Positions 1-9,225 of a stretch of 64,000 nt of DNA are shown here, piece by piece. Made by a program: the position numbers and the translations under genes. Where the stretch lies: positions 166,723 to 230,722 of the forward strand of contig NZ_LAJG01000024.1 of the NCBI RefSeq assembly GCF_000970455.1, in the 5' to 3' direction. A model generated the notes under the pieces. That model worked only from the letters and a program-made list of their open reading frames with translations, did no database searches and was not told the origin of the DNA. Position 1 is the first letter of the stretch. Each line of letters begins with the position of its first letter. The stretch comes from Devosia soli. GTDB taxonomy: Bacteria; Pseudomonadota; Alphaproteobacteria; Rhizobiales; Devosiaceae.

Positions 1-41
1 GACATGGCAGCCACCGTCGTCAGAAAACCCGTCCTGAGCAT
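1..41 (-). CDS. Start of an unidentified gene running off the left edge
   Basis: Reading leftwards from an ATG at 41, the window holds only 13 codons (MLRTGFLTTVAAM and onwards). A strong ribosome binding site, AAAGGAGGAG, lies just upstream at about 45-54. The residues look like the start of a signal peptide: one Arg followed by hydrophobic and small residues. The gene is divergent from a LacI-type regulator, which is the usual layout for a sugar ABC transporter whose first gene is the periplasmic binding protein. That function is inference from context only; the visible sequence is too short to identify a family. Confidence 0.6.
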   Translation of the reverse strand, partial: MLRTGFLTTVAAM

Positions 42-132
42 CAACTCCTCCTTTGCTGCTCTTGCCGCCCGGAAGGTGCGGCCCGGATTGGAAACTCCTC
101 GTTCCGATCCGCCGACAGGTAAGCACAGGGTG

Positions 133-145
133 TGCAACGTTGCAA
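133..145. promoter_or_regulatory. Candidate LacI-type operator 1 (TGCAACGTTGCA)
   Basis: A perfect 12-bp palindrome with a central CG, the typical form of LacI/GalR-family operators. It lies between the divergent starts at 41 and 318. Its core AACGTTGCAA recurs at 254-263, the only other copy noticed in this intergenic region. Confidence 0.55.
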
Positions 146-253
146 TTGTATTTCATCATTCGTCACCCATACTGACCCTTCGCATTTTTTGCATATAGAT
201 TTCCGCTGCTTACAAAATCCATATCGATTTCGCTGGCATCGCTTGGTTAATAA

Positions 254-263
254 AACGTTGCAA
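254..263. promoter_or_regulatory. Candidate LacI-type operator 2 (AACGTTGCAA)
   Basis: This site repeats the 10-bp core of the palindrome at 133-144, in the same orientation and 118 bp away. The outer left half is less symmetric. It lies about 55 bp before the LacI start codon, a suitable place for autoregulation. Assignment to the adjacent regulator is inference. Confidence 0.4.
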
Positions 264-317
264 ATAATTTGGCATTGGTTTGAGCGCGGTGACGTGTAAA
301 ATTGAGCAGCCCCCACC

Positions 318-1346
318 ATGAGCCAGACTATCTTGACCAAACCAGCCGCAGGCGGAAGACGCGTTACGCTCAAGACGATCGCCGAGATGACCGGGCTCAG
401 CCTCTCGACGGTTTCCCTATCGCTGCGCGGCGGCACGACCCTAAAGCAGGAGACGCGGGACAAGGTCAACGAGGCGGCCAAGGCGCTTGGTTATGTGCCG
501 GATCGCGCCGGTGTGCGTCTGCGTACGGGCAAGACCAATGTCATTGCGCTCGTGCTCGATGGCGCCGAGGATTCGATCGATTTTGCACGCAACATGATCC
601 AGGGGATCGGACAGGCTATCCAGGGAACGCGCTACCACCTGACGGTCATTCCCGAATTCGAGCGGCATCTCAACACTAGCACAATCGACAATATTCTGAC
701 CAATCGCACCGCGGACGGCGTCATCATCACCCATACCGGGCCGCGCGATCCGCGCGTGCAGATGATGATCGACGCCGATTTCCCCTTTGTCAGCCACGGC
801 CGCACGGAGTTTTACACGCCGCACGCCTATCACGACTTTCATTCCGAAGAATTCGCCGCGATGGCGGTGCAGCGCCTCGCCGAGAAAGGCTGCAAGAGCG
901 TGCTCCTGGTTATCGGCGATGACCGGACCACCAATTACCACAACATCGTCACGAGCTTCCGCAGGGCCGCAGCGCGAGCCGGCATCGAGGCGCGCGTGCT
1001 CGAAGGCACAGTCAAGATGACCCCGGCCGAGATGCGTCGCAAGGGCATCGAACTTGCCGGTGAAGAGGGCCGGCCCGAGGGCATCATCAGCGACAGCGAA
1101 ACACGCACCATTGCCCTTGTGGGCGGCCTTGCCGAAGGCGGCGTCAAGCTCGGGCGTGACATGCAACTGATCTACAAGCAGACCTCAGGCATCCTGCCGA
1201 CGCTCTTTCCGGACATGGACAGTATCCGCGAGGATGTGTTTGCCGCAGGGGGCGAACTCACGCGGCTGCTGTTGCAGCGGATCGAAGGCGTGCCTGTCGC
1301 CGAGCTCCAGACCCTTGCCGAACCGCAGCCCCACTGGCGCAGCTAG
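318..1346 (+). CDS. LacI family transcriptional regulator
   Basis: A 342-residue DNA-binding repressor, the normal length for the family. The LacI helix-turn-helix is at residues 16-40 (VTLKTIAEMTGLSLSTVS) with the hinge region at about 50-65. The rest is a type I periplasmic-binding-protein fold that should bind a small effector, usually a sugar or its derivative. The gene is divergent from the truncated gene at the left edge, which it probably controls, and two candidate operators lie between them. Its stop codon overlaps the stop of the convergent opgC by 3 bp. The effector cannot be told from the sequence. Confidence 0.93.
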   Translation: MSQTILTKPAAGGRRVTLKTIAEMTGLSLSTVSLSLRGGTTLKQETRDKVNEAAKALGYVPDRAGVRLRTGKTNVIALVLDGAEDSIDFARNMIQGIGQAIQGTRYHLTVIPEFERHLNTSTIDNILTNRTADGVIITHTGPRDPRVQMMIDADFPFVSHGRTEFYTPHAYHDFHSEEFAAMAVQRLAEKGCKSVLLVIGDDRTTNYHNIVTSFRRAAARAGIEARVLEGTVKMTPAEMRRKGIELAGEEGRPEGIISDSETRTIALVGGLAEGGVKLGRDMQLIYKQTSGILPTLFPDMDSIREDVFAAGGELTRLLLQRIEGVPVAELQTLAEPQPHWRS

Positions 1347-2509
1347 CCGGCCTTGGCCTTGAGGGCCGCACGCATGGCGACAGTGTGATTGAGCGCATAG
1401 GCCAGGCCCAACTGCACAAGCAACCCGAAAGCCAGCAGGAAGCCGTCGCTGACGTCGTTTCCGGGATTGGCGAATTTTATGGCCTGGAAAAGCAGGCTCA
1501 GCGCCGTACCCGTCGCAAAGACCGCAAGCCCCTGGCGGCCCATCGCCCGCAATGGCGCTGCCCAGCGCGAGGCAGCGACGCGTTGCATGGCAGGGATCGA
1601 TGCCAGAACGTAAAACAGCGCCAAGGCGTGCAGAAGTCTCGGCAGGCTTAAAAAGGTCTTGTCGAAGGAATGGATATGAAACGGCGCCCCGGCCTTCCAC
1701 AACAGATGGAGGCCGTAATTACCGGCCTGACCGACCGGTGGAACTTTGACCCAAAGCACAACGAGAATGAGAAAGGCGAGCGCTGCGAGAAAGGCCAAAG
1801 GATTGGTGGGGAAGAAACGCTTGCCCTGCTTCATGCCCATGCCGGCGATGAGCCCGATGACGAATATCAGCTGCCAGGAAAGCGGGTTGAAGAACCAGCC
1901 GCCTGAATTGGGGTAATTGGGGAAGTTGAGACGGAACAGCCCGGCCGCGCCCCAGACGAGAAGCGACCCAGCCAGCAGCCAATAGGGCTTTTTCAGCCCC
2001 ACCATGATCAGGGCCGGCGTGGCTAGGAGCAGCGTCAGGTAAAGCGGCAGAATATTGAGATAGCCGAACTGATGCGTCAGGAGCGGGATGCCGATCAGCA
2101 CGCCCAGGGGCTCGCGTGAGAGCGGCCTCAAATTATTGGTCAGCAGCAGCTCATAAAGGCCGAACCAATGGGCCGCCGCGGCGAACGTTCCGAGGAAAAT
2201 GAAGGTCAGCGTCAGATGGACGAAATAGAGCTGCCGGGCGCGCGCCCATGGCCGGGCGATCGAGAGCCACAGCGGCATCTTCTTGAGGAATGAACCGGAA
2301 TAAGCGAGCCCGGCCGCGACCCCGGACATGAAGACAAAAGCCTCCGCCGCGTCGGAAAAGCCGTAATTTCGGTTGGTGAAGAGCTCGTAGACCGTACCCG
2401 GCACGTGGTTGATGAAGATCATCACCAGAGACAGGCCGCGGAACATGTCGAGGCGCTCGTCCCGGGCGCCAGGCGGCAATGGCGCAGGACCGGCGATAAT
2501 CGCACGCAT
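1343..2509 (-). CDS. opgC: OpgC-type membrane acyltransferase for periplasmic glucans
   Basis: A polytopic inner-membrane protein of about 388 residues. Residues 16-30 hold the OpgC/acyltransferase-3-like opening RDERLDMFRGLSLVM with a following INH, and about ten hydrophobic segments follow. OpgC proteins succinylate or otherwise acylate osmoregulated periplasmic glucans. It is the last gene of an opgG-opgH-opgC operon. I chose the ATG at 2509, 29 bp after the opgH stop. An ATG at 2551 and a GTG at 2569 are possible upstream starts that would overlap opgH. The name rests on family features and on the two neighbouring opg genes. Confidence 0.85.
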   Translation of the reverse strand: MRAIIAGPAPLPPGARDERLDMFRGLSLVMIFINHVPGTVYELFTNRNYGFSDAAEAFVFMSGVAAGLAYSGSFLKKMPLWLSIARPWARARQLYFVHLTLTFIFLGTFAAAAHWFGLYELLLTNNLRPLSREPLGVLIGIPLLTHQFGYLNILPLYLTLLLATPALIMVGLKKPYWLLAGSLLVWGAAGLFRLNFPNYPNSGGWFFNPLSWQLIFVIGLIAGMGMKQGKRFFPTNPLAFLAALAFLILVVLWVKVPPVGQAGNYGLHLLWKAGAPFHIHSFDKTFLSLPRLLHALALFYVLASIPAMQRVAASRWAAPLRAMGRQGLAVFATGTALSLLFQAIKFANPGNDVSDGFLLAFGLLVQLGLAYALNHTVAMRAALKAKAG

Positions 2510-2537
2510 AAATGAAATGCGCTCCCAAAGGAGCGGC

Positions 2538-4295
2538 TTACGCTGGAGCATGGACGCCTGTTTCAACACGGCCAGACATTAGCACGGGCTCGGTGGCCCG
2601 CCAGCTTGAAAGGATGGCGTTTGCTTCCGTGATGATCGGGCTCGGCGCCCGTTCGCTCGGCACGCTGAACAGCCATTGGCTGACGGGGCTGTCGCCGCCA
2701 CGCGAGGTTGCCCAGATCACGAGCGGGGCAGCCAGCGCCGGCGCAGCAACGGGGAGCAACCAAGGGAGAAAGGCCGGACCGACGAAAGCCATGAAGGCGA
2801 TGGCGCCGATTGCAGTGACGACAATCCACCAGCTCGCCGCAAAAGCGGTGTTGAGCGAAACCGCGCGCGCATCGCGCTCGGTGGCGGGCCATCCCCCGTC
2901 GAACCCAAAGAGGATCTGGAATACCGCACGGCTCTGGAAGGCGAGAAGCACCGGCGCGATGATCGTCGACAGGATGATCTCGCCGAGGACCGACGGGATG
3001 ATCCGCCAATTGCCGAAGCGGCGATTGTTGCCGTCGAGGGCGCCGCGAATGGCGATTGCGATCTTGGGAAGGAGCAGCGTGGTCAGGACCCCGATGCCAA
3101 TGAGCCAGGGCGTGACACCCCAGCGCTCGCCACCGCTGTCGGGTAGGACGCTCGCGATCAGGCTCGCCGCCAGAAGCAGCAGCCAGAGCGGCGAGGCGAG
3201 ATAAGCCATGATGCCCTGAACAAAGGTAAAGCGGCTCCAGAACTTGAGCCCGGGCGCCGCAATAAGGCGGCGATGCTGCAGGTTACCCTGGCACCAGCGG
3301 CGATCGCGCTTGGCATATTCGATCAGATTTTCCGGACCCTGCTCGAAGGAGCCACCAAGCTCAGGATCAACTTCGACCTTCCAGCCGCCGCGGGCGAGAA
3401 GGGCGGCTTCCACATAATCGTGGCTGAGGATGTGTCCGCCGTAGGGCGGCTTGCCCGAGAGGACCGGCAGGCCGCAGCAGGAGGCAAATGCCCGGACGCG
3501 GACGATAGCGTTATGGCCCCAGTAGGGTCCATCTTCGCCCTGCATCATGGCTGCGCCACGGGAAAAGTATTTCGAGAAATAGGCGGATGAATAAGCCATC
3601 ATCCGTCCGAAAAGGGTCCGCGCGCCGATGACGACTGGAACGGATTGCAGCAGGCCCAGGCGCGGATCGTCATCCATGCGTTGCGCCATAGTCAGGATCG
3701 TATCGGCTTCCATCAGGCTATCCGCATCAAGAATGAGCGCATAGTCATAGGCGCCGCCGGAGCGGGCGATGAAATCCTCGATATTGCCTGCCTTGCGGCC
3801 GACATTTCTTTCGCGCCGGCGATAAAAAATCCGGCCGGGCGCTTCCGGTTCGACGATAAGGCGCTCGAATTCACTCGCTTCTTCCGCCGCAACCTCGAGC
3901 GAGGTAGTGTCGGAAAGGATGGCGAAGTGGAATTGCGATGCAAAGCCGCGCGCAACGATCTGCCGGTTCATGGCGGCAATGCGCGAAAAGGTCTCCAGCG
4001 GATCCTCGTTATAGATCGGTACGAGGATCGCGGTCTTGCCTTGCGGCATGGGCCGCTTTTTCGGCGCGCGCGGGGCGGGCGACAGCGCGCCCAGCAGCCC
4101 GATCGTGCCGCCCCACACCAGCCAGAAGCCGGTCAGAACAAGCAGGATCGTCCGCACCCAGTCGATCAGGACCGGTCGGTTGCCGCCGACGAGATCGAGA
4201 AAGGCGATACCGGCTGTCAGGCTCACAGCCGCGGCAAAACTCAGCGTGAGCAGCCGGAGCCACCACGCCTGCCCATTGGTCACCCGTTTTTCCAT
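2538..4295 (-). CDS. opgH: Glucan biosynthesis glucosyltransferase OpgH (MdoH)
   Basis: An inner-membrane glycosyltransferase that polymerises UDP-glucose into the osmoregulated periplasmic glucan backbone. Two membrane segments lie at about 12-34 and 46-70. A cytosolic GT2-type domain follows, with AILVPIYNEDP at 89-98, the DAD metal/nucleotide motif at 190-192 and the RDRRW motif near 330-334. Several further membrane segments lie beyond residue 355. At 585 residues it is much shorter than the roughly 850-residue E. coli protein; it lacks the long terminal extensions, as do many alphaproteobacterial OpgH proteins. It follows opgG after 143 bp and precedes opgC. Confidence 0.93.
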   Translation of the reverse strand: MEKRVTNGQAWWLRLLTLSFAAAVSLTAGIAFLDLVGGNRPVLIDWVRTILLVLTGFWLVWGGTIGLLGALSPAPRAPKKRPMPQGKTAILVPIYNEDPLETFSRIAAMNRQIVARGFASQFHFAILSDTTSLEVAAEEASEFERLIVEPEAPGRIFYRRRERNVGRKAGNIEDFIARSGGAYDYALILDADSLMEADTILTMAQRMDDDPRLGLLQSVPVVIGARTLFGRMMAYSSAYFSKYFSRGAAMMQGEDGPYWGHNAIVRVRAFASCCGLPVLSGKPPYGGHILSHDYVEAALLARGGWKVEVDPELGGSFEQGPENLIEYAKRDRRWCQGNLQHRRLIAAPGLKFWSRFTFVQGIMAYLASPLWLLLLAASLIASVLPDSGGERWGVTPWLIGIGVLTTLLLPKIAIAIRGALDGNNRRFGNWRIIPSVLGEIILSTIIAPVLLAFQSRAVFQILFGFDGGWPATERDARAVSLNTAFAASWWIVVTAIGAIAFMAFVGPAFLPWLLPVAAPALAAPLVIWATSRGGDSPVSQWLFSVPSERAPSPIITEANAILSSWRATEPVLMSGRVETGVHAPA

Positions 4296-4438
4296 ACGAG
4301 GGGTGCCCTAGCTTCTTTGCCAAACAAGAAGGAAAGCGCGAAAGAACGCGCCGAAGGCGATAGGACGTTCGAGCGTCTGCTTGGGCATATGCAGAGGCGC
4401 ATCTGGTAGGCCATCTAGGGGCTGAAAGGGCTGGTGTT

Positions 4439-6073
4439 TCATGCCTGTTCTCCACGCCACTGATAAAGCCAAGCTTCCGTCAACGGCTCTCCGCCTGAGC
4501 CGATGCTTGCTCTCAGCTCAATCAGTGTCTGACCCTCGGTTTCCACGTCCAGCACAAGACGCCAAAGTCCGTTGGCATCTATACGTGAGAAGGTCGACGA
4601 TGTGATTTCACCTGCCGATGCGGTTGCATCGACTTCGAAGACTGTTTCCGGCGAGAGGTCCGCCAGACGTCCGCCATCAAAGTCGATGACGAACTTGCGC
4701 AGGCTGGCGACATTTTCGACGCCAGATACGCCCCCCTGGCCGATGCGGGTTTCAACCACATGGGCCAATTCGGAATTATTGTCCGGAACGAGGTCCCCCC
4801 AGATCAGACGATAGCCGTATTCGCGGGCTTCGCCTGCCTTGGGGGGCTCGTTTGGAATCCAGAACGCTGCAATGTTGTCATCGGTTTCCGACTTGGCCGG
4901 AATTTCGATGAGCCGGACCTGTCCCTGCCCCCAATCGCCCTTCGGTTCGACGCGCATGGAGGGACGGCGTTCGTAATGTGCTCCGGCGTCCTGATAATTT
5001 TCGAAATCGCGATTGCGCTGATAAAGCCCAAAGGCGCGAATGTTGGCATCCCAGAAGAACGAATTGCCGAGCTGGGGCGTGTTGTTGAGCTGCCGCCACT
5101 GCGGCAGGCCCGCTTCGGGTTCCACCACGAGGCCGCTGCAATCGTGTACCTGCGGACGGAAATCGTCGAACTGGTGGCGATTGGTTTCGGCAAAAAGGAA
5201 CATCGAGGTCAGCGGCGCGATGCCGACCTCGCCGATATCGGAGCGAAAATAAAGCCGCGCCGTCACATCCATGATGGTTTCCTGCTGCTCTGCATTGGCA
5301 GGCGAGATCAAGAAACGATAAGCGCCAGTGACGCTCTGGCTTTCGAGCGCCGCGTAAACGGTCAACGGGCCATCGCCAGAGGGACGCTCGACATAGAATT
5401 CGGAAAAGCGCGGAAATTCTTCCGGGCCTTCGCGCCAGGAATTGATCAGCAGGCCACGGGCACTCGAGCCATAGATATTGCCGCGACCCAGCGCGCGGAA
5501 ATAGCTTGCGCCAAGGAACGCGACCAATTCGTCCGCAACTTCGGGCCGGTTGACAGGATAGTTGATACGAAAGCCCGCGATGCCGGGAAACTCGGCGCTC
5601 TCGATTGCCTTGCGCTCTTCGGCGTCATCGAAATGATAGATGAAGTCGTCACTATCGAAAGCGAATGGGTGAGCATCACCATAGGTGATCTCGTAGACGG
5701 AAACGGTTTCCTTGAAGAGCCAGCCGGGCGGAAACGCCTGGATCTGAAAGCCATGGCCATCGTCACGCCAGCGCGCTTTCTTGGTATCGAACTGGACGCG
5801 CCGGTACCCATCATAGTTGAGACCGGTATAGACCGCCGAGTCGACCAGGACGGGACTTTGATAGGGTTGTGCCGCCAAGTCCTTCATGCGCGCCGAAAAG
5901 CTCTCGAAGTCGAAAGCGCCGGACATCGGCTCGATAGCAAAGACAGGGCGGGTCAACGATGTGGAGGATAGCAGAGCGAAAGATGCCGCAGCGCCCGCTA
6001 AAAAGGCGCGACGAGACAAAATGGTGGGGTGAGCTAAGGACATGGGTGACGCTACAGGTTCTTCGCTATCCAT
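4439..6073 (-). CDS. opgG: Periplasmic glucan biosynthesis protein OpgG/OpgD
   Basis: A periplasmic MdoG-family protein that works with OpgH to form and branch periplasmic glucans. The start at 6073 gives 544 residues and a long leader with a clear twin-arginine motif, SRRAFLAG, followed by a hydrophobic stretch and a likely cleavage site after FA. Export through Tat in the folded state resembles E. coli OpgD more than OpgG, so the paralogue name is not certain. The mature part carries typical MdoG blocks such as AAQPYQSP and FDFESF. It is the first gene of the operon, so the promoter should lie between 6074 and 6266. An ATG at 6043 is another possible start. Confidence 0.92.
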   Translation of the reverse strand: MDSEEPVASPMSLAHPTILSRRAFLAGAAASFALLSSTSLTRPVFAIEPMSGAFDFESFSARMKDLAAQPYQSPVLVDSAVYTGLNYDGYRRVQFDTKKARWRDDGHGFQIQAFPPGWLFKETVSVYEITYGDAHPFAFDSDDFIYHFDDAEERKAIESAEFPGIAGFRINYPVNRPEVADELVAFLGASYFRALGRGNIYGSSARGLLINSWREGPEEFPRFSEFYVERPSGDGPLTVYAALESQSVTGAYRFLISPANAEQQETIMDVTARLYFRSDIGEVGIAPLTSMFLFAETNRHQFDDFRPQVHDCSGLVVEPEAGLPQWRQLNNTPQLGNSFFWDANIRAFGLYQRNRDFENYQDAGAHYERRPSMRVEPKGDWGQGQVRLIEIPAKSETDDNIAAFWIPNEPPKAGEAREYGYRLIWGDLVPDNNSELAHVVETRIGQGGVSGVENVASLRKFVIDFDGGRLADLSPETVFEVDATASAGEITSSTFSRIDANGLWRLVLDVETEGQTLIELRASIGSGGEPLTEAWLYQWRGEQA

Positions 6074-6266
6074 CAATTTCCGGCAACGCCGCCAAGACGG
6101 TAAAGTTGTCGCATAGAGCCCATGCGCGGTACGCATAGCGCTGCCTATATGCCGTTGCCCGTAAATTCCGGGTTTTTGCCGTCTGAGGATGCCGGCCCGT
6201 ACGACCTAAAGCGCAAATCGGGCGAAAGCCGGGCACGGAATTGTGATCGCGATGAAAAACGGTTCG

Positions 6267-7718
6267 TTAACTGATCCCGCCGAGCGAAACGTATTTGATT
6301 TCAAGGTAATCATCGATGCCGTAGCGCGAGCCCTCGCGGCCGAGACCCGAAGACTTGACGCCCCCGAATGGCGCCTCTGCGGTCGAGATAAGGCCAGTAT
6401 TGACCCCGACCATGCCATATTCGAGCGCTTCGGCGACCCGCCATACCCGGCTCAGATCGTTGGCGTAGAAATAAGCGGCCAGGCCGAACTCGGTGTCATT
6501 GGCCTGGGCGATGACATCGGCTTCGTCGACAAAGCGGAACAGGGGGGCGACCGGGCCAAAGGTTTCCTCACGCGCCATCAGCGCTTCCGGCGGCACGTCG
6601 GCCAGTATCGTCGGCTCGAAGAAAGTGCCGCCGAGTGTGTGCGGCTTGCCGCCGCGCAAGATTTTGGCGCCCTTTTCGACAGCATCGGCTATGTGCTGCT
6701 CGACCTTTTCGAGCGCAGCTTTATCGATGAGCGGACCAAGATTGATGCCTTCATCAAAGCCGTGGCCCGTCTTGAGCGTAGCCACCGCGGCCCCGAGCTT
6801 TTCGGCAAACGCGTCATAGACCTTATCATGCACATAAAGCCGATTGGCGCAGACGCAGGTCTGTCCGTTGTTGCGAAACTTGGCGATGAGGGCACCATCG
6901 ACGGCCGCGTCGAGATCGGCGTCATCGAAAACGATAAAGGGCGCGTTGCCGCCAAGCTCTAGGCCGAGCTTCTTGATGGTCGGCGCGCTCTGCCGGTAGA
7001 GCTCGGCGCCGACTTCGGTCGAACCGGTAAAGGTGAGCTTGCGCACAATGGGATTGGCCGTCATCTCGCCGCCGATCTCGCGGGCCGAGCCCGTGATGAC
7101 GCTGAAAAGACCCGGCGGCAGGCCGGCGCGTTCCGCGAGGACGGCAAGAGCGATAGCCGAAAACGGGGTCTGGGACGCGGGTTTCAAAACCATGGCGCAG
7201 CCCGAAGCCAGCGCTGGTCCGGCCTTGCGCGTGATCATCGCACTGGGGAAATTCCACGGCGTGATGGCGGCGACAACGCCGATCGGCTGCTTCATCACCA
7301 TGATGCGCGCATCGGGCCGATGACCCGGGATGAGATCGCCATAGACCCGGCGGGCCTCCTCGGCGAACCATTCGATAAAGCTCGCGCCGTAGGCGATTTC
7401 ACCGATGGCTTCGGCAAGCGGCTTGCCTTGCTCCCGGGTCAGGATCCGGCCGAGATCTTCCTTGTTCTCGATCATCAGATCGAACCAGCGGCGGAGGATG
7501 TTCGAGCGTTCCTTGGCGGTGCGCGCAGCCCAGCTTTTCTGCGCTTTTTCGGCAAAACCGATCGCAGTTCGCGTTTCCGCAACGCCGAGCTTGGGGACAT
7601 AACCGATGGATTCACCGGTCGCCGGATCGGTCACCGCGATGCCGGTACCATTGGCCTCGGTCCAAGTTTCACCAACCAGGGCCGCCTGACGAAACAGGCT
7701 CGGATCCTTAAGCTGCAT
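6267..7718 (-). CDS. gabD: NAD(P)-dependent succinate-semialdehyde dehydrogenase
   Basis: An aldehyde dehydrogenase that oxidises succinate semialdehyde to succinate, the last step of the GABA shunt. It is a 483-residue protein with the family hallmarks LELGGNAPFIVFDDADLD (general-base Glu region) and NNGQTCVCANR (nucleophilic Cys). The close GabD-like texture includes FTGSTEVG and ITPWNFPSAMITRK. The ATG at 7718 is preceded by AAGGGGAA, so it is preferred over upstream in-frame codons. No aminotransferase gabT lies beside it. Another short-chain semialdehyde could be the substrate, but GabD is the best call. Confidence 0.92.
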   Translation of the reverse strand: MQLKDPSLFRQAALVGETWTEANGTGIAVTDPATGESIGYVPKLGVAETRTAIGFAEKAQKSWAARTAKERSNILRRWFDLMIENKEDLGRILTREQGKPLAEAIGEIAYGASFIEWFAEEARRVYGDLIPGHRPDARIMVMKQPIGVVAAITPWNFPSAMITRKAGPALASGCAMVLKPASQTPFSAIALAVLAERAGLPPGLFSVITGSAREIGGEMTANPIVRKLTFTGSTEVGAELYRQSAPTIKKLGLELGGNAPFIVFDDADLDAAVDGALIAKFRNNGQTCVCANRLYVHDKVYDAFAEKLGAAVATLKTGHGFDEGINLGPLIDKAALEKVEQHIADAVEKGAKILRGGKPHTLGGTFFEPTILADVPPEALMAREETFGPVAPLFRFVDEADVIAQANDTEFGLAAYFYANDLSRVWRVAEALEYGMVGVNTGLISTAEAPFGGVKSSGLGREGSRYGIDDYLEIKYVSLGGIS

Positions 7719-7801
7719 GCTGTTCCCCTTCGCAAAGGATAATAACACCGCAACGGCCCCATGTGGTTCCGCTGGCAAGTGCCATCTTGGAAAGGAATAA
7801 A

Positions 7802-7891
7802 TGGCGGAGAGAAAGGGATTCGAACCCTTGAGACGGTTCCCCGCCTACACACTTTCCAGGCGTGCGCCTTCGACCACTCGGCCATCTCTCC
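7802..7891 (-). tRNA. tRNA-Ser (anticodon GGA)
   Basis: On the minus strand the 90-nt gene starts GGAGAGA at 7891. This pairs with TCTCTCC (7806-7812), followed by discriminator G and an encoded CCA at 7802-7804. The T arm GGTTCGAATCC is present, the anticodon loop reads CTGGAAA (anticodon GGA), and a long variable arm typical of class II serine tRNAs follows it. No integrase or repeated 3' end lies nearby, so it does not look like an occupied attachment site. Confidence 0.97.
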
Positions 7892-8110
7892 GCATCGCCG
7901 TGGCCGGTTCGTTGCCGAACTGCCGAGCCACCACCGGGGCCTTGCGAGCGTGGCGCACTATACTGATGAACTTCCCTGGCGCAAGCACGAGTTCCGTTTA
8001 TCATCGAGGTTTTTGAACAAGCGTGCCCGGCTTGTGAACAAGCGCTGCCAATGGCACAAGGGAAACGCGCTGGGCGGAACGGTGGCCGCCCCTCGGCCAA
8101 GGACGGGTGA

Positions 8111-8434
8111 ATGCGGATAGCCTTGCGAATAATCGGCACCTGGTTGATCGGCCTGGCGCTGGTGCTGCTTGTGATCGATGGCACCAAATCCCTGGCAGCC
8201 AACGAAATTGTCATGACGAGCCTTGGCGACATCTGGATGCAGATCCACGCGCAAAGCCTTGAGGGCATGCGGGCTTTTCTTGATAGCCGGTTTTTTGCGA
8301 GCCTTCTCGATACGGTGCTCAATGCGCTGTTGACCTATCCGGCCTTCGCCGTCATCGGCGTGCCGGGCATCGTTCTGGCGATCCTGGGGCGGAGGACGCG
8401 GCGCGAGCGTTTTTTGCGGACCGAAGAGATCTGA
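8111..8434 (+). CDS. Small two- or three-span membrane protein of unknown function
   Basis: A 107-residue protein I cannot assign to a named family. It has a strong N-terminal membrane segment (residues 5-25, [17 protein letters not shown]), an amphipathic middle, and a second hydrophobic stretch near 72-93 before a basic tail RRTRRERFL. The ATG at 8111 follows AAGGACGGGTGA. It lies between tRNA-Ser and msrA with 52 bp before msrA, so it may be cotranscribed with msrA. Regular codon use and the membrane pattern argue that it is a real gene. Confidence 0.75.
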   Translation: MRIALRIIGTWLIGLALVLLVIDGTKSLAANEIVMTSLGDIWMQIHAQSLEGMRAFLDSRFFASLLDTVLNALLTYPAFAVIGVPGIVLAILGRRTRRERFLRTEEI

Positions 8435-8486
8435 CCTAAAAATCGGGGACCGGAGTTCCCATATTACGCGGCGAAAGGAGACTTCC

Positions 8487-9143
8487 ATGTTCTTCCGCAC
8501 CAAGCCGACTTCCATTCCCACCGCTGACGAGGCCCTGCCGGGCCGGTCGACGGAAATGCCTGTCGCGCCTCAACATTTCGTCAATGGCGAAAGCCTCAAG
8601 GGGCCCTATCCCGAGGGCGCAGAAACCGTCTATTTCGGTCTCGGCTGCTTCTGGGGCGCCGAGCGGCTTTTCTGGAAGCTGCCGGGCGTGATCGTCACGG
8701 CTGTCGGGTATCAGGGTGGCCATACGCCGAATGCCTCCTATGAAGAGGTCTGCTCGGGCCGGACGGGGCATACCGAGAGCGTCAAGGTCGTTTATGACCC
8801 CAAGCGTATCTCATTGGAAACGCTGCTGAAAACCTTCTGGGAAGAGCACGATCCGACCCAGGGCATGCGTCAGGGCAATGACGTGGGGACGCAATATCGG
8901 TCCGCCATCTATACGACGACGCCGGAACAGGCGGAAATCGCGGCCCGCAGCAAGCAAGCTTACCAAAATGCCTTGCGCGAAAAGGGATTAGGCCCGATCA
9001 CGACAGAAATCGCACCTGCTGGTCCGTTCTATTATGCCGAAACCTATCACCAGCAATATCTGGCCAAGAACCCCAATGGCTATTGCGGGCTGAATGGTAC
9101 CGGCGTGTCTTGCCCGATCGGGCTGGGCGTTGCAGCCGAGTGA
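8487..9143 (+). CDS. msrA: Peptide-methionine (S)-S-oxide reductase MsrA
   Basis: Repairs oxidised methionine by reducing the S-sulfoxide. The 218-residue protein has the catalytic GCFWGAE motif near residues 53-59 and the GYQGG and GTQYRS blocks. Near the C-terminus, [13 protein letters not shown] supplies the resolving cysteines. The ATG is preceded by AAAGGAGA. It has the longer N-terminal extension seen in many proteobacterial MsrA1-type enzymes. No msrB is adjacent. Confidence 0.96.
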   Translation: MFFRTKPTSIPTADEALPGRSTEMPVAPQHFVNGESLKGPYPEGAETVYFGLGCFWGAERLFWKLPGVIVTAVGYQGGHTPNASYEEVCSGRTGHTESVKVVYDPKRISLETLLKTFWEEHDPTQGMRQGNDVGTQYRSAIYTTTPEQAEIAARSKQAYQNALREKGLGPITTEIAPAGPFYYAETYHQQYLAKNPNGYCGLNGTGVSCPIGLGVAAE

Positions 9144-9225
9144 CAATCCTGACGGCGTAGCGGTTATCCGCTGCGCCGTTTCTGTTAGCAGTTCGTTAAC
9201 ATTGAACATCCCCTATCCCACGATC

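Noticed and set aside
4..198. A short plus-strand frame at the left edge
   Set aside because: It has no ribosome binding site and is antisense to a well-initiated gene start at 41 on the minus strand.
4760..5971. A 403-codon plus-strand frame
   Set aside because: It is antisense to opgG and has no recognisable domain.
7802..7891. tRNA-Ser as a phage or island attachment site
   Set aside because: No integrase, no duplicated tRNA 3' end and no change of gene style are seen on either side.
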